Source: Rhizobium sp. ZPR4 (lineage in GTDB: Bacteria; Pseudomonadota; Alphaproteobacteria; Rhizobiales; Rhizobiaceae). From it: DNA of 64,000 nt. How positions within the stretch are numbered: the stretch's first letter is position 1; the number at the start of each line of letters is the position of its first letter. Under the pieces are notes generated by a model. The model ran no database searches, had not been told where the DNA came from, and was given only the letters and a program-made list of their open reading frames with translations. The stretch spans positions 1,240,001 through 1,304,000 of the forward strand of contig NZ_CP157968.1 in assembly GCF_040215725.1 (NCBI RefSeq). Reading direction: 5' to 3'. The translations under genes and the position numbers were made by a program. Below are positions 51,447 to 61,074 of this stretch, in pieces.

Positions 51447-52703
51447 ATGGACAGACTTCGCATCTCCGGCGGCAGAAGGTTGCAGGGCGCGGTGACCATC
51501 GCCGGCGCCAAGAATGCCGCTCTGCCGCAGATCGCGGCGGCGCTTTTGAGCCCGCATCCGCTTGAATTGACGAACCTGCCTTCAGTCAGCGATGTCGAGA
51601 ACATGCTTGGTGTCATCGCCCTCCACGGCGCTAAGATCGCCCGCGGGCCGCACGGCACGACGATCGATGCGAGCGATATCGTTTCGAAGGAGACCTCCTA
51701 CGATACGGTCCGGCGGATGCGAGCGACTGTTCTGGTGCTGGCGCCGCTGCTTGCTCGTTTCGGTCATGCGCGTGTTTCGCTTCCAGGCGGCTGCGCTATC
51801 GGCGCGCGGCCCGTCGATATGCACATCAAGGCTCTGGCGACGCTGGGTGCCGATATTGCGATCGAAAGCGGCCTGATCGTCGCTTCGGCTTCCAATGGGC
51901 TGAAGGGCGCGCGGATCGTGTTAAGTTCGCCGTCCGTAGGGGCGACGGAAACGGCCATGATGGCCGCCTGCGCGGCCAAGGGCGAAACCGAGATCCTGAA
52001 TGCGGCCCGGGAGCCGGAGGTGGCCGATCTTGCGGCCTGCCTCAGCGCCATGGGGGCGCGGATCGAAGGCGCGGGGACGCATCGCATCCTTATCGAAGGC
52101 GACACCGGCTGGCGTCCCGCCAAGCATCACGGTATCCCCGACCGCATCGAGGCCGGCACCTATGCCGTGGCGGCGGCGATCACCGGTGGGCAGCTCGAAC
52201 TCATTCATGCGCGGCTGGAAAACCTCGCCTCTGTCGTCCAGGCGCTCGAAGCCATGGGTGTCAGCGTCTGGCCGAGCGATCGCGGCCTCGTCGTTTCAAG
52301 GGACGGCCCGCTCAAGGGAGCCGATCTCACCACCGAACCCTATCCCGGCTTTCCGACGGATCTGCAGGCGCAGTTCATGGCTCTCGCCTGCTGTGCCAAG
52401 GGCGCGACGCTGATCCGGGAGACGGTATTTGAAAATCGGTTCATGCATGTGCCGGAGTTGACGCGGCTCGGCGCCAACATCACTTTGCAGGGCACGACGG
52501 CGCTGGTGCGTGGCGGTGCTCCGCTTAAAGGCGCGCAGGTGATGGCGACGGATCTGCGCGCCTCCGTGTCGCTGGTTCTCGCAGCCCTCGTTTCGGAAGG
52601 CGAAACCATCGTCAACCGCGTCTATCATCTCGATCGCGGCTACGAGCAGCTGGACCGCAAATTGCGCCTCTGCGGCGCCGACATCGAACGGCTGACGTCA
52701 TGA
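51447..52703 (+). CDS. murA: MurA-family UDP-N-acetylglucosamine 1-carboxyvinyltransferase (probable paralogue)
   Basis: This 418-residue EPSP-synthase-fold enzyme transfers enolpyruvate from PEP to UDP-GlcNAc. Catalytic residues are all present: K22 in [10 protein letters not shown]116 in [15 protein letters not shown] (the fosfomycin-reactive Cys), D305 in [12 protein letters not shown], and a late Arg in [16 protein letters not shown] 51447 starts the conserved MDRLRISGG; the 12-residue extension is rejected. Being in a recycling operon with a sugar kinase, it is probably a second copy beside the housekeeping enzyme. Its stop overlaps the kinase gene. Confidence 0.93.
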   Translation: MDRLRISGGRRLQGAVTIAGAKNAALPQIAAALLSPHPLELTNLPSVSDVENMLGVIALHGAKIARGPHGTTIDASDIVSKETSYDTVRRMRATVLVLAPLLARFGHARVSLPGGCAIGARPVDMHIKALATLGADIAIESGLIVASASNGLKGARIVLSSPSVGATETAMMAACAAKGETEILNAAREPEVADLAACLSAMGARIEGAGTHRILIEGDTGWRPAKHHGIPDRIEAGTYAVAAAITGGQLELIHARLENLASVVQALEAMGVSVWPSDRGLVVSRDGPLKGADLTTEPYPGFPTDLQAQFMALACCAKGATLIRETVFENRFMHVPELTRLGANITLQGTTALVRGGAPLKGAQVMATDLRASVSLVLAALVSEGETIVNRVYHLDRGYEQLDRKLRLCGADIERLTS

Positions 52704-53590
52704 CTGCCGCATCCGAAAACGCTTCCTATTTCCTCGGCATTGATGGCGGCGGCACCGGCTGCCGGGCTCGCATCGAGGATGCGGAAGGCACGGTCTTGGG
52801 GCAGGGATTGTCCGGGCCGGCAACCACCCGCCTCGGAATTGCCGAAGCCTGGGCGTCGATCTCACGAGCCTTTGACGCCGCCATCGAAGAAGCGGGGTTG
52901 AGTGCCGCCGATATCGGCCGCATTCATGCCGGCGTCGGATTGGCGGGGATCGGCCGCAAGGGCGCGCTCGCCGCCCTGAAGGCGATAGAGCACCCGTTTG
53001 CCAGCATCGATTTCATCAGCGACGGCGAGGGCGCCTGCCTTGGTGCCCATTCCGGTCGTGACGGCGCGATCGTGATCGCCGGGACGGGCTCGATCGGGCT
53101 CGGCCTTGTCGAAGGGCGGCAATTGCGGGTCGGCGGCTATGGTTTTCCGATCTCGGATGAGGGCAGCGGCGCCTATCTCGGGCTGAAGGCCGTGCAGCTG
53201 GCACTGCGCGCCCATGATGGTCGCGAACAGAAGGCCGCGCTGCTCGCCGAAATCATGCAGCGTTTCCAGAACGATCCGATGGAGGCGGTTGCGTGGATGG
53301 ACCGGGCATCGGCGACGGACTACGCGGCTCTTGCGCCCATGGTTCTACGTCACGCCGATCAGGCTGACGCGATCGCGCGCCGGATCGTACAAGGTGCTGC
53401 GGGCCATGTCGACACGCTGGTGCGCAGCCTGTTTGATCAAGGGGCGCCGCGTGTGTGCCTGCTTGGCGGTCTTGCGAGCCCGCTCGAGCCATGGCTCGCG
53501 CCCGACGTGCGCCGCCGCTTGAAGCCCATCGACGGCGACGCTGTGTCCGGTGCGATCATTCTTGCGAAGAAAGCCATTCACCAAGGCTGA
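52700..53590 (+). CDS. BadF/NagK-type amino-sugar kinase (GlcNAc or MurNAc kinase)
   Basis: This 296-residue ASKHA-fold kinase has the phosphate-1 loop FLGIDGGGTGCRARIED near residues 12-28, the Asp-containing FISDGEGACLGAHSG and phosphate-2 GAIVIAGTGSIGLG (about 110-135), GGYGFPISDEGSGAYLGLKAV with the conserved acidic residues, and a late CLLGGLASPLEPW. Homologues phosphorylate glucosamine, GlcNAc or MurNAc. ATG 52700 overlaps the murA stop (ATGA). In this island it would recover sugars that enter without passing through AnmK. Confidence 0.88.
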   Translation: MTAASENASYFLGIDGGGTGCRARIEDAEGTVLGQGLSGPATTRLGIAEAWASISRAFDAAIEEAGLSAADIGRIHAGVGLAGIGRKGALAALKAIEHPFASIDFISDGEGACLGAHSGRDGAIVIAGTGSIGLGLVEGRQLRVGGYGFPISDEGSGAYLGLKAVQLALRAHDGREQKAALLAEIMQRFQNDPMEAVAWMDRASATDYAALAPMVLRHADQADAIARRIVQGAAGHVDTLVRSLFDQGAPRVCLLGGLASPLEPWLAPDVRRRLKPIDGDAVSGAIILAKKAIHQG

Positions 53591-53630
53591 ACAGGAGTCT
53601 GCGATGTGCCGAATTTTTGCACATCCATAA

Positions 53631-53683
53631 TGGAATATTTTATTCCTTTATGGATTGACGAAAGGAATAAACGGACATAGTGT
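53631..53683 (+). promoter_or_regulatory. Promoter and RpiR operator of the murQ-transport operon
   Basis: TGGAAT-ATTT-TATTCCT (53631-53647) repeats the operator seen at 51334. It is followed 7 bases later by TTGACG (53655-53660) and, after 17 bases, TAGTGT (53678-53683). A half-site GGAAT (53664-53668) lies in the spacer, 32 bp from its partner. The long leader to the murQ ATG (about 175 bases) holds no gene I can support. Confidence 0.8.
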
Positions 53684-53864
53684 TAACCAAGGTAAACAGG
53701 GAATGGACGGGGAACGAAGCCGCAAAGGCCGTCCTCAGTCCCGGCTGACTTTGATCGTCCGTCTGACTGAAAACCGATCGTTGTTCTAGTTTGTTCGATC
53801 GCAAAGTGATTGAACATGCCACTCTGACCTATTGATATCGAAGCGTTATTTCGCGAGCAGTCCC

Positions 53865-54788
53865 ATGACAGAACAGAAGTTGATATCCGAACTGGAGCAG
53901 TTGGTTTCCGAAGGGCGCAATCCGAATACGATGCATATCGATCTCTTGCCGACCTTCGATATTCTGCGCGAGATCAATTATGAGGATCAGACGGTTCCGG
54001 TCGCCGTCGAGAAGGTGATTCCGGCAATCGCCGCCGCCGTCAATCAGATCGTGGCCGCTTTCCAGAAAGGCGGCAGGCTGGTCTACATGGGGGCGGGGAC
54101 AAGCGGCCGGCTCGGGGTTCTCGATGCCTCCGAATGCCCGCCGACCTTCAGCGTGCCGCCCGACATGGTCGTCGGGTTGATCGCAGGCGGCCCGGATGCA
54201 CTGCGGCGTTCGATCGAAGGTGCCGAGGATGATCCGGAGCAGGGGCGCCAGGCTTTGGAGGAGATCAAGCTGACCGGGGATGATGTCGTCATCGGCATCG
54301 CCGTCAGCGGCCGCACGCCCTATGTCATCGGTGGCCTGAACTATGCCAAGAGCCTCGGTGCCTTCACGGTTGCGCTCTCCTGCAATCCGAATTCCATCAT
54401 CGCCGGCATTGCCGATCTGGCCATATCGCCTGTCGTCGGTCCTGAGATCCTGACCGGATCGACCCGCCTGAAGTCGGGCACGGCGCAAAAACTCATTCTC
54501 AACATGCTGACGACGGCAAGCATGATCCGCATCGGCAAGAGCTATCAGAACCTGATGGTCGATGTCAGCGCCAGCAACAAGAAGCTGGTAGCGCGCGCCT
54601 CGCGCATCGTCATGCAGGCGACCGGCTGCACGCAGCAGGAAGCGCGCCGCGTGCTCGATCTCACAGGCAACGACGTCAAGCTTGCCATTCTCATGGAAAT
54701 TACTGGGATGGGCATTGAAGAAGCCCGCGCGGCATTGCAAAACGCTGATGGATTCCTGCGCAAGGCCATCAACGCCAGAACAGCTTGA
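53865..54788 (+). CDS. murQ: N-acetylmuramic acid 6-phosphate etherase MurQ
   Basis: This 307-residue SIS-domain lyase splits MurNAc-6-P into GlcNAc-6-P and D-lactate. It has [24 protein letters not shown] near 20-43, [26 protein letters not shown] (about 71-96) with the catalytic Glu, and late [23 protein letters not shown] and a UBA-like C-terminus ([16 protein letters not shown]). ATG 53865 starts [10 protein letters not shown]; its Shine-Dalgarno is weak. It is the first gene of the transport operon and defines the pathway. Confidence 0.95.
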   Translation: MTEQKLISELEQLVSEGRNPNTMHIDLLPTFDILREINYEDQTVPVAVEKVIPAIAAAVNQIVAAFQKGGRLVYMGAGTSGRLGVLDASECPPTFSVPPDMVVGLIAGGPDALRRSIEGAEDDPEQGRQALEEIKLTGDDVVIGIAVSGRTPYVIGGLNYAKSLGAFTVALSCNPNSIIAGIADLAISPVVGPEILTGSTRLKSGTAQKLILNMLTTASMIRIGKSYQNLMVDVSASNKKLVARASRIVMQATGCTQQEARRVLDLTGNDVKLAILMEITGMGIEEARAALQNADGFLRKAINARTA

Positions 54789-54844
54789 GACAATCAACGG
54801 GCCAAAATCGGCCGGGGACATTTAAAAAATTTGGAGGACTGAAC

Positions 54845-56365
54845 GTGAAAGGGAATTTTGCAAAGACGCTGATTTCGGGCGTAGCGCTGGCCGTGGGGAT
54901 TGGTCTGGCGACCGTCGCGTTTCCGGCGCAGGCAGCGACGCTGCGTATGGCATGGTCGCAGGACGCAACCGGGCTTGATCCGCATAAGCAGACGGCCTTC
55001 TCGTCCATTCGCCTGCTGGAACTGATCTATGAACCGCTCGTTCGCCTCGATGGCAATCTGCAGATCGTGCCGGGTGTTGCCGAGAGCTGGCAGTTCTCGC
55101 CCGACGGCAAGCAATTGACCTTCAAGCTCAATGCCAAGGCAAAGTTCCAGAACGGCGCGCCGGTGACCTCGGCTGACGTCAAGGCCTCCTTCCAGCGTAT
55201 TCTCGATCAGGCGACCGCCGCGGTTGCCCGCGCAAACTTCCTGTCGATCGCGAGCATCGACACGCCTGATGCCAATACCGTTGTCTTCAACCTCTCGCAG
55301 CCCGACGTTCCGCTTTTGACGGCCATGACGAGCCTCAATGCGGCGGTGGTTCCGGCAAGCGAAATCACTGCCGGCACCATCGGCACGAAGGCGATCGGCT
55401 CCGGCCCGTTCAAGCTCGACAGCTGGGTTCCGAACTCAAAGGAAGTCCTGAGCGCCAACAAGGACTGGGCAGGCGGCGCCATCGGCGTCGACGGCATCAA
55501 CATCAGCGTGCTGCCGGACGAAACGGCGATCCTTGCCTCGCTGCGCACAGGCCAGATTGATTTCGCGCTGCTCAACGATCCGCTCGTCGCAACGCTGGTG
55601 CCGAAGGAGCCGAAGCTGCAGCTCACCCGCACGCCGATCCTCTCCTACAACGTCCTGCAGCTCAATCCATCGCGTAAGCCAATGGATCAGCTCGCCGTGC
55701 GTCAGGCGATCTCCTGCGCCATCGACCGCAAGGACGTGATGGACACCGCAGCTCTTGGCGAAGGCAAGGTGACCGGGCCGCTGACGATGCCGCTCTATGC
55801 CACCGACCCGAGCCAGCTCTTCTGCTATACGCGCGACGTTGCCAAGGCGAAGAAGCTGATGGCTGACGCCGGCTTCGCCAACGGCTTCTCTGCAACCGTC
55901 ATCGCCGCAACCGGCGAACCGCCGACAGCCACGGCCGAAGCGCAGGTCATCCAGTCGCAGCTCGCCGAAATCGGCATCAAGCTCGATATCAAGGTGATGG
56001 AACTCAACGTCTATGTCGACACATGGCTCAAGGGCAATTTCGACATGGCGGTCGCGCTCAACGGCGGCAGCGCCGACCCCTATTCGATGTACAACCGTTA
56101 CTGGACGAAATCAGGCAATCTGCAGAAGGTCGCGAACTATATCGACGATACGCTCGACAGCCTGATGCAGAAGGGCCGGGTCGAAACAGATCCGGCCAAG
56201 CGCAAGGAGATTTTCGCCGAGTTCGAAAAGCATATCGCCGAAGTCTCGCCCTGGATCTGGCTCTACACGGCTTACGGCTATACGGCCGAGCAGAAGAACG
56301 TCGTGGGCTTCGTGCCGACGCCGACCGGCTCGCTGTTCGGCCTGAGCAAGGTTTCGATCAAGTAA
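54845..56365 (+). CDS. Periplasmic binding protein of the putative muropeptide ABC importer (family 5)
   Basis: This 506-residue peptide-type binding protein (SBP_bac_5) has a signal peptide cut after FPAQA (about residue 33). The mature part begins TLRMAWSQDATGLDPHK and has the family signature PGVAESWQFSPDGKQLTFKL and the late YSMYNRYWTKSG. Start is GTG 54845 with TTGGAGGA 8 bases upstream. The murQ, anmK and regulator context indicates muropeptides or anhydro-sugar derivatives as ligand, a role analogous to that of MppA or YepA; this is inference. Confidence 0.9.
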   Translation: MKGNFAKTLISGVALAVGIGLATVAFPAQAATLRMAWSQDATGLDPHKQTAFSSIRLLELIYEPLVRLDGNLQIVPGVAESWQFSPDGKQLTFKLNAKAKFQNGAPVTSADVKASFQRILDQATAAVARANFLSIASIDTPDANTVVFNLSQPDVPLLTAMTSLNAAVVPASEITAGTIGTKAIGSGPFKLDSWVPNSKEVLSANKDWAGGAIGVDGINISVLPDETAILASLRTGQIDFALLNDPLVATLVPKEPKLQLTRTPILSYNVLQLNPSRKPMDQLAVRQAISCAIDRKDVMDTAALGEGKVTGPLTMPLYATDPSQLFCYTRDVAKAKKLMADAGFANGFSATVIAATGEPPTATAEAQVIQSQLAEIGIKLDIKVMELNVYVDTWLKGNFDMAVALNGGSADPYSMYNRYWTKSGNLQKVANYIDDTLDSLMQKGRVETDPAKRKEIFAEFEKHIAEVSPWIWLYTAYGYTAEQKNVVGFVPTPTGSLFGLSKVSIK

Positions 56366-56389
56366 CAGTACCCGAGATTTAGAGAGCTT

Positions 56390-56478
56390 CCGCTTCCAAG
56401 CGAAGTTAGAGAAACTCTCTATCTCCTTGTTTTCACGCAATTCCAGCGAAAATCACTTCGCATATGTGTTGGAATTGT
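56390..56478 (+). repeat. RIME-like repeat, copy 2, with adjoining hairpin
   Basis: The core runs from GCAATTCC (56437-56444) to GGAATTG (56471-56477). On the minus strand it reads like a diverged copy of the elements at 20551 and 63251, including the GGAGATAGAG flank. The flank at 56375-56420 forms its own stem (CTTCCGCTT with AAGCGAAG, and AGAGAG with CTCTCT). It lies between the binding-protein and permease genes and may lower expression downstream. Confidence 0.65.
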
Positions 56479-56493
56479 TCTTGAGGAATCGCA

Positions 56494-57453
56494 ATGGCAT
56501 ACCTGACGCGCCGGCTGATGACATTCCCGCTGATCATGCTGGGCGTGTCCATCTTCGTCTTCGTCGCCATCCGGCTGGTGCCGGGCGACGCGATCACGGC
56601 GATGCTCGGCACCAATGCCGGTCTCTTGACGCCGGAGCAGCGTCAAGCTCTTGCCGCCTATTTCGGCATCGATCAGCCTTGGCCCGTCCAATATTGGCAT
56701 TGGCTGCTCGGGGTATTTCAGGGCAATCTCGGCATTTCCGTCACCTACGGCAAGCCGGTGCTCGATATCATCCTTGAGCGCTTTCCACTGACGCTGGAGC
56801 TCGCCTTGCTTTCCATGGTGATCGCGCTCGCCATCGGCCTGCCGGCTGGCGTCTTTGCCGCCACGCGAAACGAAAAGCTGTCCGATCTTGTCGTGCGCAT
56901 CGTTGCCATGATCGGGCAGTCCACGCCAAATTTCGTTCTCGGTCTGCTGTTAATCTATGCTCTGTCTGCCGGTTTCGGGGTGTTGCCGACCATGGGCGCC
57001 TTCACGCCCCTTTGGGAAAACCCGCTCGAAAATCTCGGCCAGATGATCCTACCCGCACTAACTCTCGGCTTCGCCTTCGCAGCCTCGGTGACGCGCGTCG
57101 TACGTTCTGCCATGCTCGATGTCTTGAGTGATGATTATGTGCGGACCGCCCGCAGCCGTGGTGTGCCGGCGCGCGGCGTCATCTGGCGCCATGCCTTGCC
57201 GAATGCGCTGATCCCTGTGGTGACGCTGAGCGGCGTCGAGTTCGGTTATCTACTTGGCGGCGCCGTGCTGGTCGAGCAGATCTATGCCTTGCCGGGACTG
57301 GGACGTCTGGTCCTGGATGCAATCCAGCAGCGCGATTATGCCCTGGTGCAAGGCTGCGTCCTGTTCATTGCCTTCAACTTCATGATCGTCAACCTGCTCG
57401 TCGATCTCGCCTATGTCGCGCTTGATCCGCGCGTCCGCCTGGGAGAAGGCTGA
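56494..57453 (+). CDS. Peptide-type ABC permease (DppB family) of the recycling island
   Basis: This 319-residue inner-membrane permease has MAYLTRRLMTFPLIMLGVSIFVFVAIRLVPGDAI at the start and the EAA loop DYVRTARSRGVPARGVIWRHALPNALIPVVT (about 211-241), followed by the family's GYLLGGAVLVEQIYALPGLGRL. A weak TTGAGGA precedes the ATG. It overlaps the next gene by one base and pairs with it. Confidence 0.92.
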   Translation: MAYLTRRLMTFPLIMLGVSIFVFVAIRLVPGDAITAMLGTNAGLLTPEQRQALAAYFGIDQPWPVQYWHWLLGVFQGNLGISVTYGKPVLDIILERFPLTLELALLSMVIALAIGLPAGVFAATRNEKLSDLVVRIVAMIGQSTPNFVLGLLLIYALSAGFGVLPTMGAFTPLWENPLENLGQMILPALTLGFAFAASVTRVVRSAMLDVLSDDYVRTARSRGVPARGVIWRHALPNALIPVVTLSGVEFGYLLGGAVLVEQIYALPGLGRLVLDAIQQRDYALVQGCVLFIAFNFMIVNLLVDLAYVALDPRVRLGEG

Positions 57454-58292
57454 TGTGGATCGCCAAGGCCATTTTTTCCCATATGAGCGGCCGGATCGGC
57501 GGCGTGATTGTGCTCGTCTACATCATCATTGCCATCCTTGGTGTGCTTGGCCTGACGCCTCATGATCCCGTGGCGCGCAATCCGTTGGCTCGCCTGCAAT
57601 CGCCCAATTTTGCATATTGGATGGGTACCGACCTGCTGGGGCGTGATGTGGCCAGCCGCTTGATGAATGGCGTTGGCGAATCTTTCACCGTTGCCTTCTT
57701 TTCGGTTGCGCTAGCGACCCTGGTCGGCACCGTACTCGGCCTGACCGCCGCCTGGTCGGGCAAGCGCTGGGACGGCGTCATCATGCGCACCATGGATGTG
57801 CTTCTGGCTTTTCCGGCGATCCTGCTTGCGCTTCTGATCATCGCCATCGTCGGTCCTGGCACCTGGACCAGCGTTGCCGCGATCGCGATCGTTTACACGC
57901 CGATCTTTACCCGCGTGGTGCGTGGCCCGGCCCTTTCGCTGAAGGGACGCGATTTCGTCGATGCCGCCCGCACCTTCGGCAGCAGCCGATCTTATATCCT
58001 GACGCGCCACCTCCTGCTCAATCTCGTTGCACCCTTGACGGTGCAAGTGACCCTGGCGCTTGCCTGGTCGTTGCTGACCGAGGCCGGACTGAGCTTCCTC
58101 GGCCTGGGAACACAGCCGCCGGCATCCTCTCTGGGCCTGATGCTGAGCGATAGCCGCAATCTCATGGAAACAGCGCCGTGGCTGCTGATCTTCCCGGGCG
58201 TGACCATCATGATTTCTATTCTCGGCTTCAACCTGCTCGGCGATGCCCTGCGCGATATCCTTGATCCGAAGATGCGGAGGTCCACGGTATGA
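57453..58292 (+). CDS. Peptide-type ABC permease (DppC family) of the recycling island
   Basis: This 279-residue permease has YWMGTDLLGRDVASRLMNGV near residues 50-69 and the EAA loop DFVDAARTFGSSRSYILTRHLLLNLVAPLTV (about 168-198), then the LTEAGLSFLGLGTQPPASSLGLML signature. It is coupled on both sides, overlapping permease 1 by one base and the ATPase by four. Confidence 0.92.
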   Translation: MWIAKAIFSHMSGRIGGVIVLVYIIIAILGVLGLTPHDPVARNPLARLQSPNFAYWMGTDLLGRDVASRLMNGVGESFTVAFFSVALATLVGTVLGLTAAWSGKRWDGVIMRTMDVLLAFPAILLALLIIAIVGPGTWTSVAAIAIVYTPIFTRVVRGPALSLKGRDFVDAARTFGSSRSYILTRHLLLNLVAPLTVQVTLALAWSLLTEAGLSFLGLGTQPPASSLGLMLSDSRNLMETAPWLLIFPGVTIMISILGFNLLGDALRDILDPKMRRSTV

Positions 58293-60028
58293 CACCGCTT
58301 CTCTCGGTCTCGGATCTTCGCGTCGGTTTCGGGCGTAACCCTGAGGCCAATCCCATCGTTCGCGGTGTCAGCTTCGATCTTGAAGCCGGCGAGACGTTGG
58401 CAATCGTCGGCGAGAGCGGTTCGGGCAAGTCGGTCACGGCGCTTTCGATCAATCGTCTCGTCGATTTCGGCGGCGGCCGCATCATCGGCGGGTCGATCCG
58501 CCTCAAGCGTGCCGACAACAATATTCTGGATCTCACCAAGGCCAGCGAAGCGGAGCTGACGAAGATCCGTGGCGCCGAGATCGGCATGATCTTCCAGGAG
58601 CCGATGACGTCCCTTAATCCGGTTCTCACCATCGGCACGCAGATCGAGGAATCGTTCAGGCTGCATCGTGGCCTGACGGGAAGCCAGGCAAAGGCCGCCG
58701 CCAAAGATGCCCTGGATCGCGTGCGCATTCCCGATGCCGCGCGCCGTCTCACCTATTGCCCGAACCAGCTTTCCGGCGGCATGCTCCAGCGTGTGATGAT
58801 CGCGACCGCGCTTGCCTGCAATCCGCGCCTGCTGATCGCCGATGAGCCGACCACGGCGCTCGATGTCACCGTCCAGGCGCAGATCATGGCGCTGCTCGCC
58901 GAACTGAAGCGCGAGACGGGCATGTCGATGATCTTCATTACGCATGATATCGGCCTTGTTGCCGGCATTGCCGACAAGGTGATGGTGATGCAGGCCGGCC
59001 AGGCGGTGGAACAGGGCGAGCTCAATCAGATCCTCGATCATCCCAAGCACCCCTACACCCAGCATCTTCTGCATTCCGTTCCGCATTTCGCTTCAGGGCA
59101 GGCCGCGCGCACGGATTTTCAGCGTGACGAGACGCAAGCTAAGCCGGCGCTTAAAGTGGACGGCTTGACTGTCCGCTTCCCGGTCAAGGGCAGCTTCCTG
59201 CGGCGGTCGGCCGGCGCGGTCCATGCCGTCGAAGGGGTCGGCTTCGATCTGATGCCCGGCGAGACGCTGGCGATCGTCGGCGAGAGCGGCTCGGGCAAAT
59301 CCACGACTGCGCGGGCGATCCTCGGACTGGTCAAGTCGACGCGCGGCACGTTTACGACCAATGCCGGCAAGGCTGCCGATCGCACCAGCGCCGTGCAGAT
59401 GGTGTTCCAAAACCCCTATGCCTCGCTTAATCCGAGACTGCGCGTCGACAACATCCTCGCCGAACCGATGATCGCCGCGGGTGGCCGCATTTCCGCCGAA
59501 ACGCGGGAGCGGATGACCATGCTTTTGAAGCGCGTGGGCTTGCCGGAAAATGCCCTTGAGCGCTACCCGCATGAGTTTTCAGGCGGCCAGCGTCAGAGAC
59601 TTTGCATCGCGCGTGCGCTGATGCTGAACCCTTCCGTGCTGGTGCTCGACGAAGCGGTGTCGGCGCTCGACGTGTCCGTTCAGGCGCAGGTTCTGGAGTT
59701 GCTGATCGAACTGCAGCGCGAATACGGGCTTGCCTATCTGTTCATCTCGCATGACATGGCGGTCGTGGAGCGCATCGCTCATCGCATTGCGGTGATCTAT
59801 GCCGGACAGATCGTCGAGATCGGCGATGCTGCCTCCGTCTTGTCGGAGCCCAAGCATTCCTATACCAGGCGGCTGATCGCAGCGGTTCCGACGGTTGCGC
59901 GGCGCAAGGAAAACTTCACGCTCGACACACGCCAGGTTCCGTCGCTGGTGCGACCCCTGGGCTTCGAGCCGGTCGTTCCCGAGTGGCGCCGCTTCGCGCC
60001 GGATCACATCGCTTTGGCGGAAGCCTGA
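58289..60028 (+). CDS. Fused peptide-type ABC ATPase (DppD-DppF fusion) of the recycling island
   Basis: This 579-residue protein has two ABC cassettes. Walker A motifs GESGSGKS (about 44-51) and GESGSGKST (about 330-338), signatures [15 protein letters not shown] and [15 protein letters not shown], and Walker [10 protein letters not shown] and LDEAVSALD are present. In the second Walker B the usual Pro after Glu is Ala. It is the same fused layout as the ATPase at 937, but a distinct gene. It overlaps the DppC gene by four bases. Confidence 0.92.
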   Translation: MTPLLSVSDLRVGFGRNPEANPIVRGVSFDLEAGETLAIVGESGSGKSVTALSINRLVDFGGGRIIGGSIRLKRADNNILDLTKASEAELTKIRGAEIGMIFQEPMTSLNPVLTIGTQIEESFRLHRGLTGSQAKAAAKDALDRVRIPDAARRLTYCPNQLSGGMLQRVMIATALACNPRLLIADEPTTALDVTVQAQIMALLAELKRETGMSMIFITHDIGLVAGIADKVMVMQAGQAVEQGELNQILDHPKHPYTQHLLHSVPHFASGQAARTDFQRDETQAKPALKVDGLTVRFPVKGSFLRRSAGAVHAVEGVGFDLMPGETLAIVGESGSGKSTTARAILGLVKSTRGTFTTNAGKAADRTSAVQMVFQNPYASLNPRLRVDNILAEPMIAAGGRISAETRERMTMLLKRVGLPENALERYPHEFSGGQRQRLCIARALMLNPSVLVLDEAVSALDVSVQAQVLELLIELQREYGLAYLFISHDMAVVERIAHRIAVIYAGQIVEIGDAASVLSEPKHSYTRRLIAAVPTVARRKENFTLDTRQVPSLVRPLGFEPVVPEWRRFAPDHIALAEA

Positions 60029-60044
60029 GCGAAGGAGAGGCGAG

Positions 60045-61064
60045 ATGGCAACAGGGGGGAGCATGCAGTTTCAAGAACGTTTCGATCGGGCCCTCACGCC
60101 GCTCGAACAATCGGTCGCGGCGGCGCGCATTCCCGGCGGCGTGCTTGGCATGATCGATCTCGACGGCAACCGGCAGGTTCGCGCCACCGGCTCGGCGCAG
60201 AAGGTGCCGAGCGCCAGGCCGATGCTCGCCGATACCTGGTTCGATCTTGCGTCGCTCACCAAGGTCATTTTCACCACGCCGCGCATTCTGGCCTTGGCGG
60301 AAGCCGGCACGATCGACCTTGATGCGCCGCTGACGACGCTCCTGCCCGATCTTCGCCAATACAGCGCCGAAGCGTGGGAACGAAAGGTGACGTTTCGCCA
60401 GTGCCTCGGGCATCAGACTCCGTTTCCAGCGGTCGAGCCGATCTATACCTATGGTCGCGACCCGGATCTCCTGCGCGCCTTCATCCTGCAGCGCGAATGG
60501 CGAGCCGGTCCGCCCGTCTATTCCGATATCAATTTCATCCTGCTCGGTTTTGCGCTGGAACGACTGGCCGGACAAACCATTCGGGCCATGGATGCAGGCC
60601 CGGGTTTTGCCTTCTCTGCGCCGCCCGAGCTCGCCGCCGCGACCGAAGACTGCACCTGGCGGCATCGCATCCTGTCGGGCGAAGTCCATGACGACAATTG
60701 CTCGGCGCTGCAGGGCGCCGGCCATGCCGGCCTGTTCGGAACGGCTGACGCGATCCTCGATTTTGCAAGGGGATTACTTGACGGTAGCGGCGCATCTGCC
60801 CAGTCGATCGCCCTGATGCGGACGCCGCTTTCGGCAACGCGCACGCATGGCTGGGAGCGGCCTCATGACGGCTGGCATGGCGGCGCTCTCTGCTCGTCCG
60901 GAACCATCGGCCATACGGGCTTCACAGGTACGGCGCTCTGGATCGACTTCGACAGGGGCAGGGCCTGGACCTTGCTCACCAACCGCATTCATCCGACACG
61001 CCATTTCGACAGCGGCATACTGGCGCTTCGTCAGGCCGTCAGCGATCACGTCAACGCAGCATAG
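60045..61064 (+). CDS. Beta-lactamase-fold serine hydrolase (class C/YfeW-like), no signal peptide
   Basis: This 339-residue penicillin-recognising-fold enzyme has the nucleophile motif S70-L-T-K73 (LASLTKV), a Y159-S-D motif in place of YxN, and H290-T-G in place of KTG. The N-terminus ([16 protein letters not shown]) has no signal peptide, so it is likely cytoplasmic and acts on imported muropeptides rather than on the wall; a peptidase or esterase activity is possible. AGGAGAGG precedes the ATG. YfeW next to the E. coli murQ locus is a parallel. Confidence 0.85.
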   Translation: MATGGSMQFQERFDRALTPLEQSVAAARIPGGVLGMIDLDGNRQVRATGSAQKVPSARPMLADTWFDLASLTKVIFTTPRILALAEAGTIDLDAPLTTLLPDLRQYSAEAWERKVTFRQCLGHQTPFPAVEPIYTYGRDPDLLRAFILQREWRAGPPVYSDINFILLGFALERLAGQTIRAMDAGPGFAFSAPPELAAATEDCTWRHRILSGEVHDDNCSALQGAGHAGLFGTADAILDFARGLLDGSGASAQSIALMRTPLSATRTHGWERPHDGWHGGALCSSGTIGHTGFTGTALWIDFDRGRAWTLLTNRIHPTRHFDSGILALRQAVSDHVNAA

Positions 61065-61074
61065 GAGCCTGACC

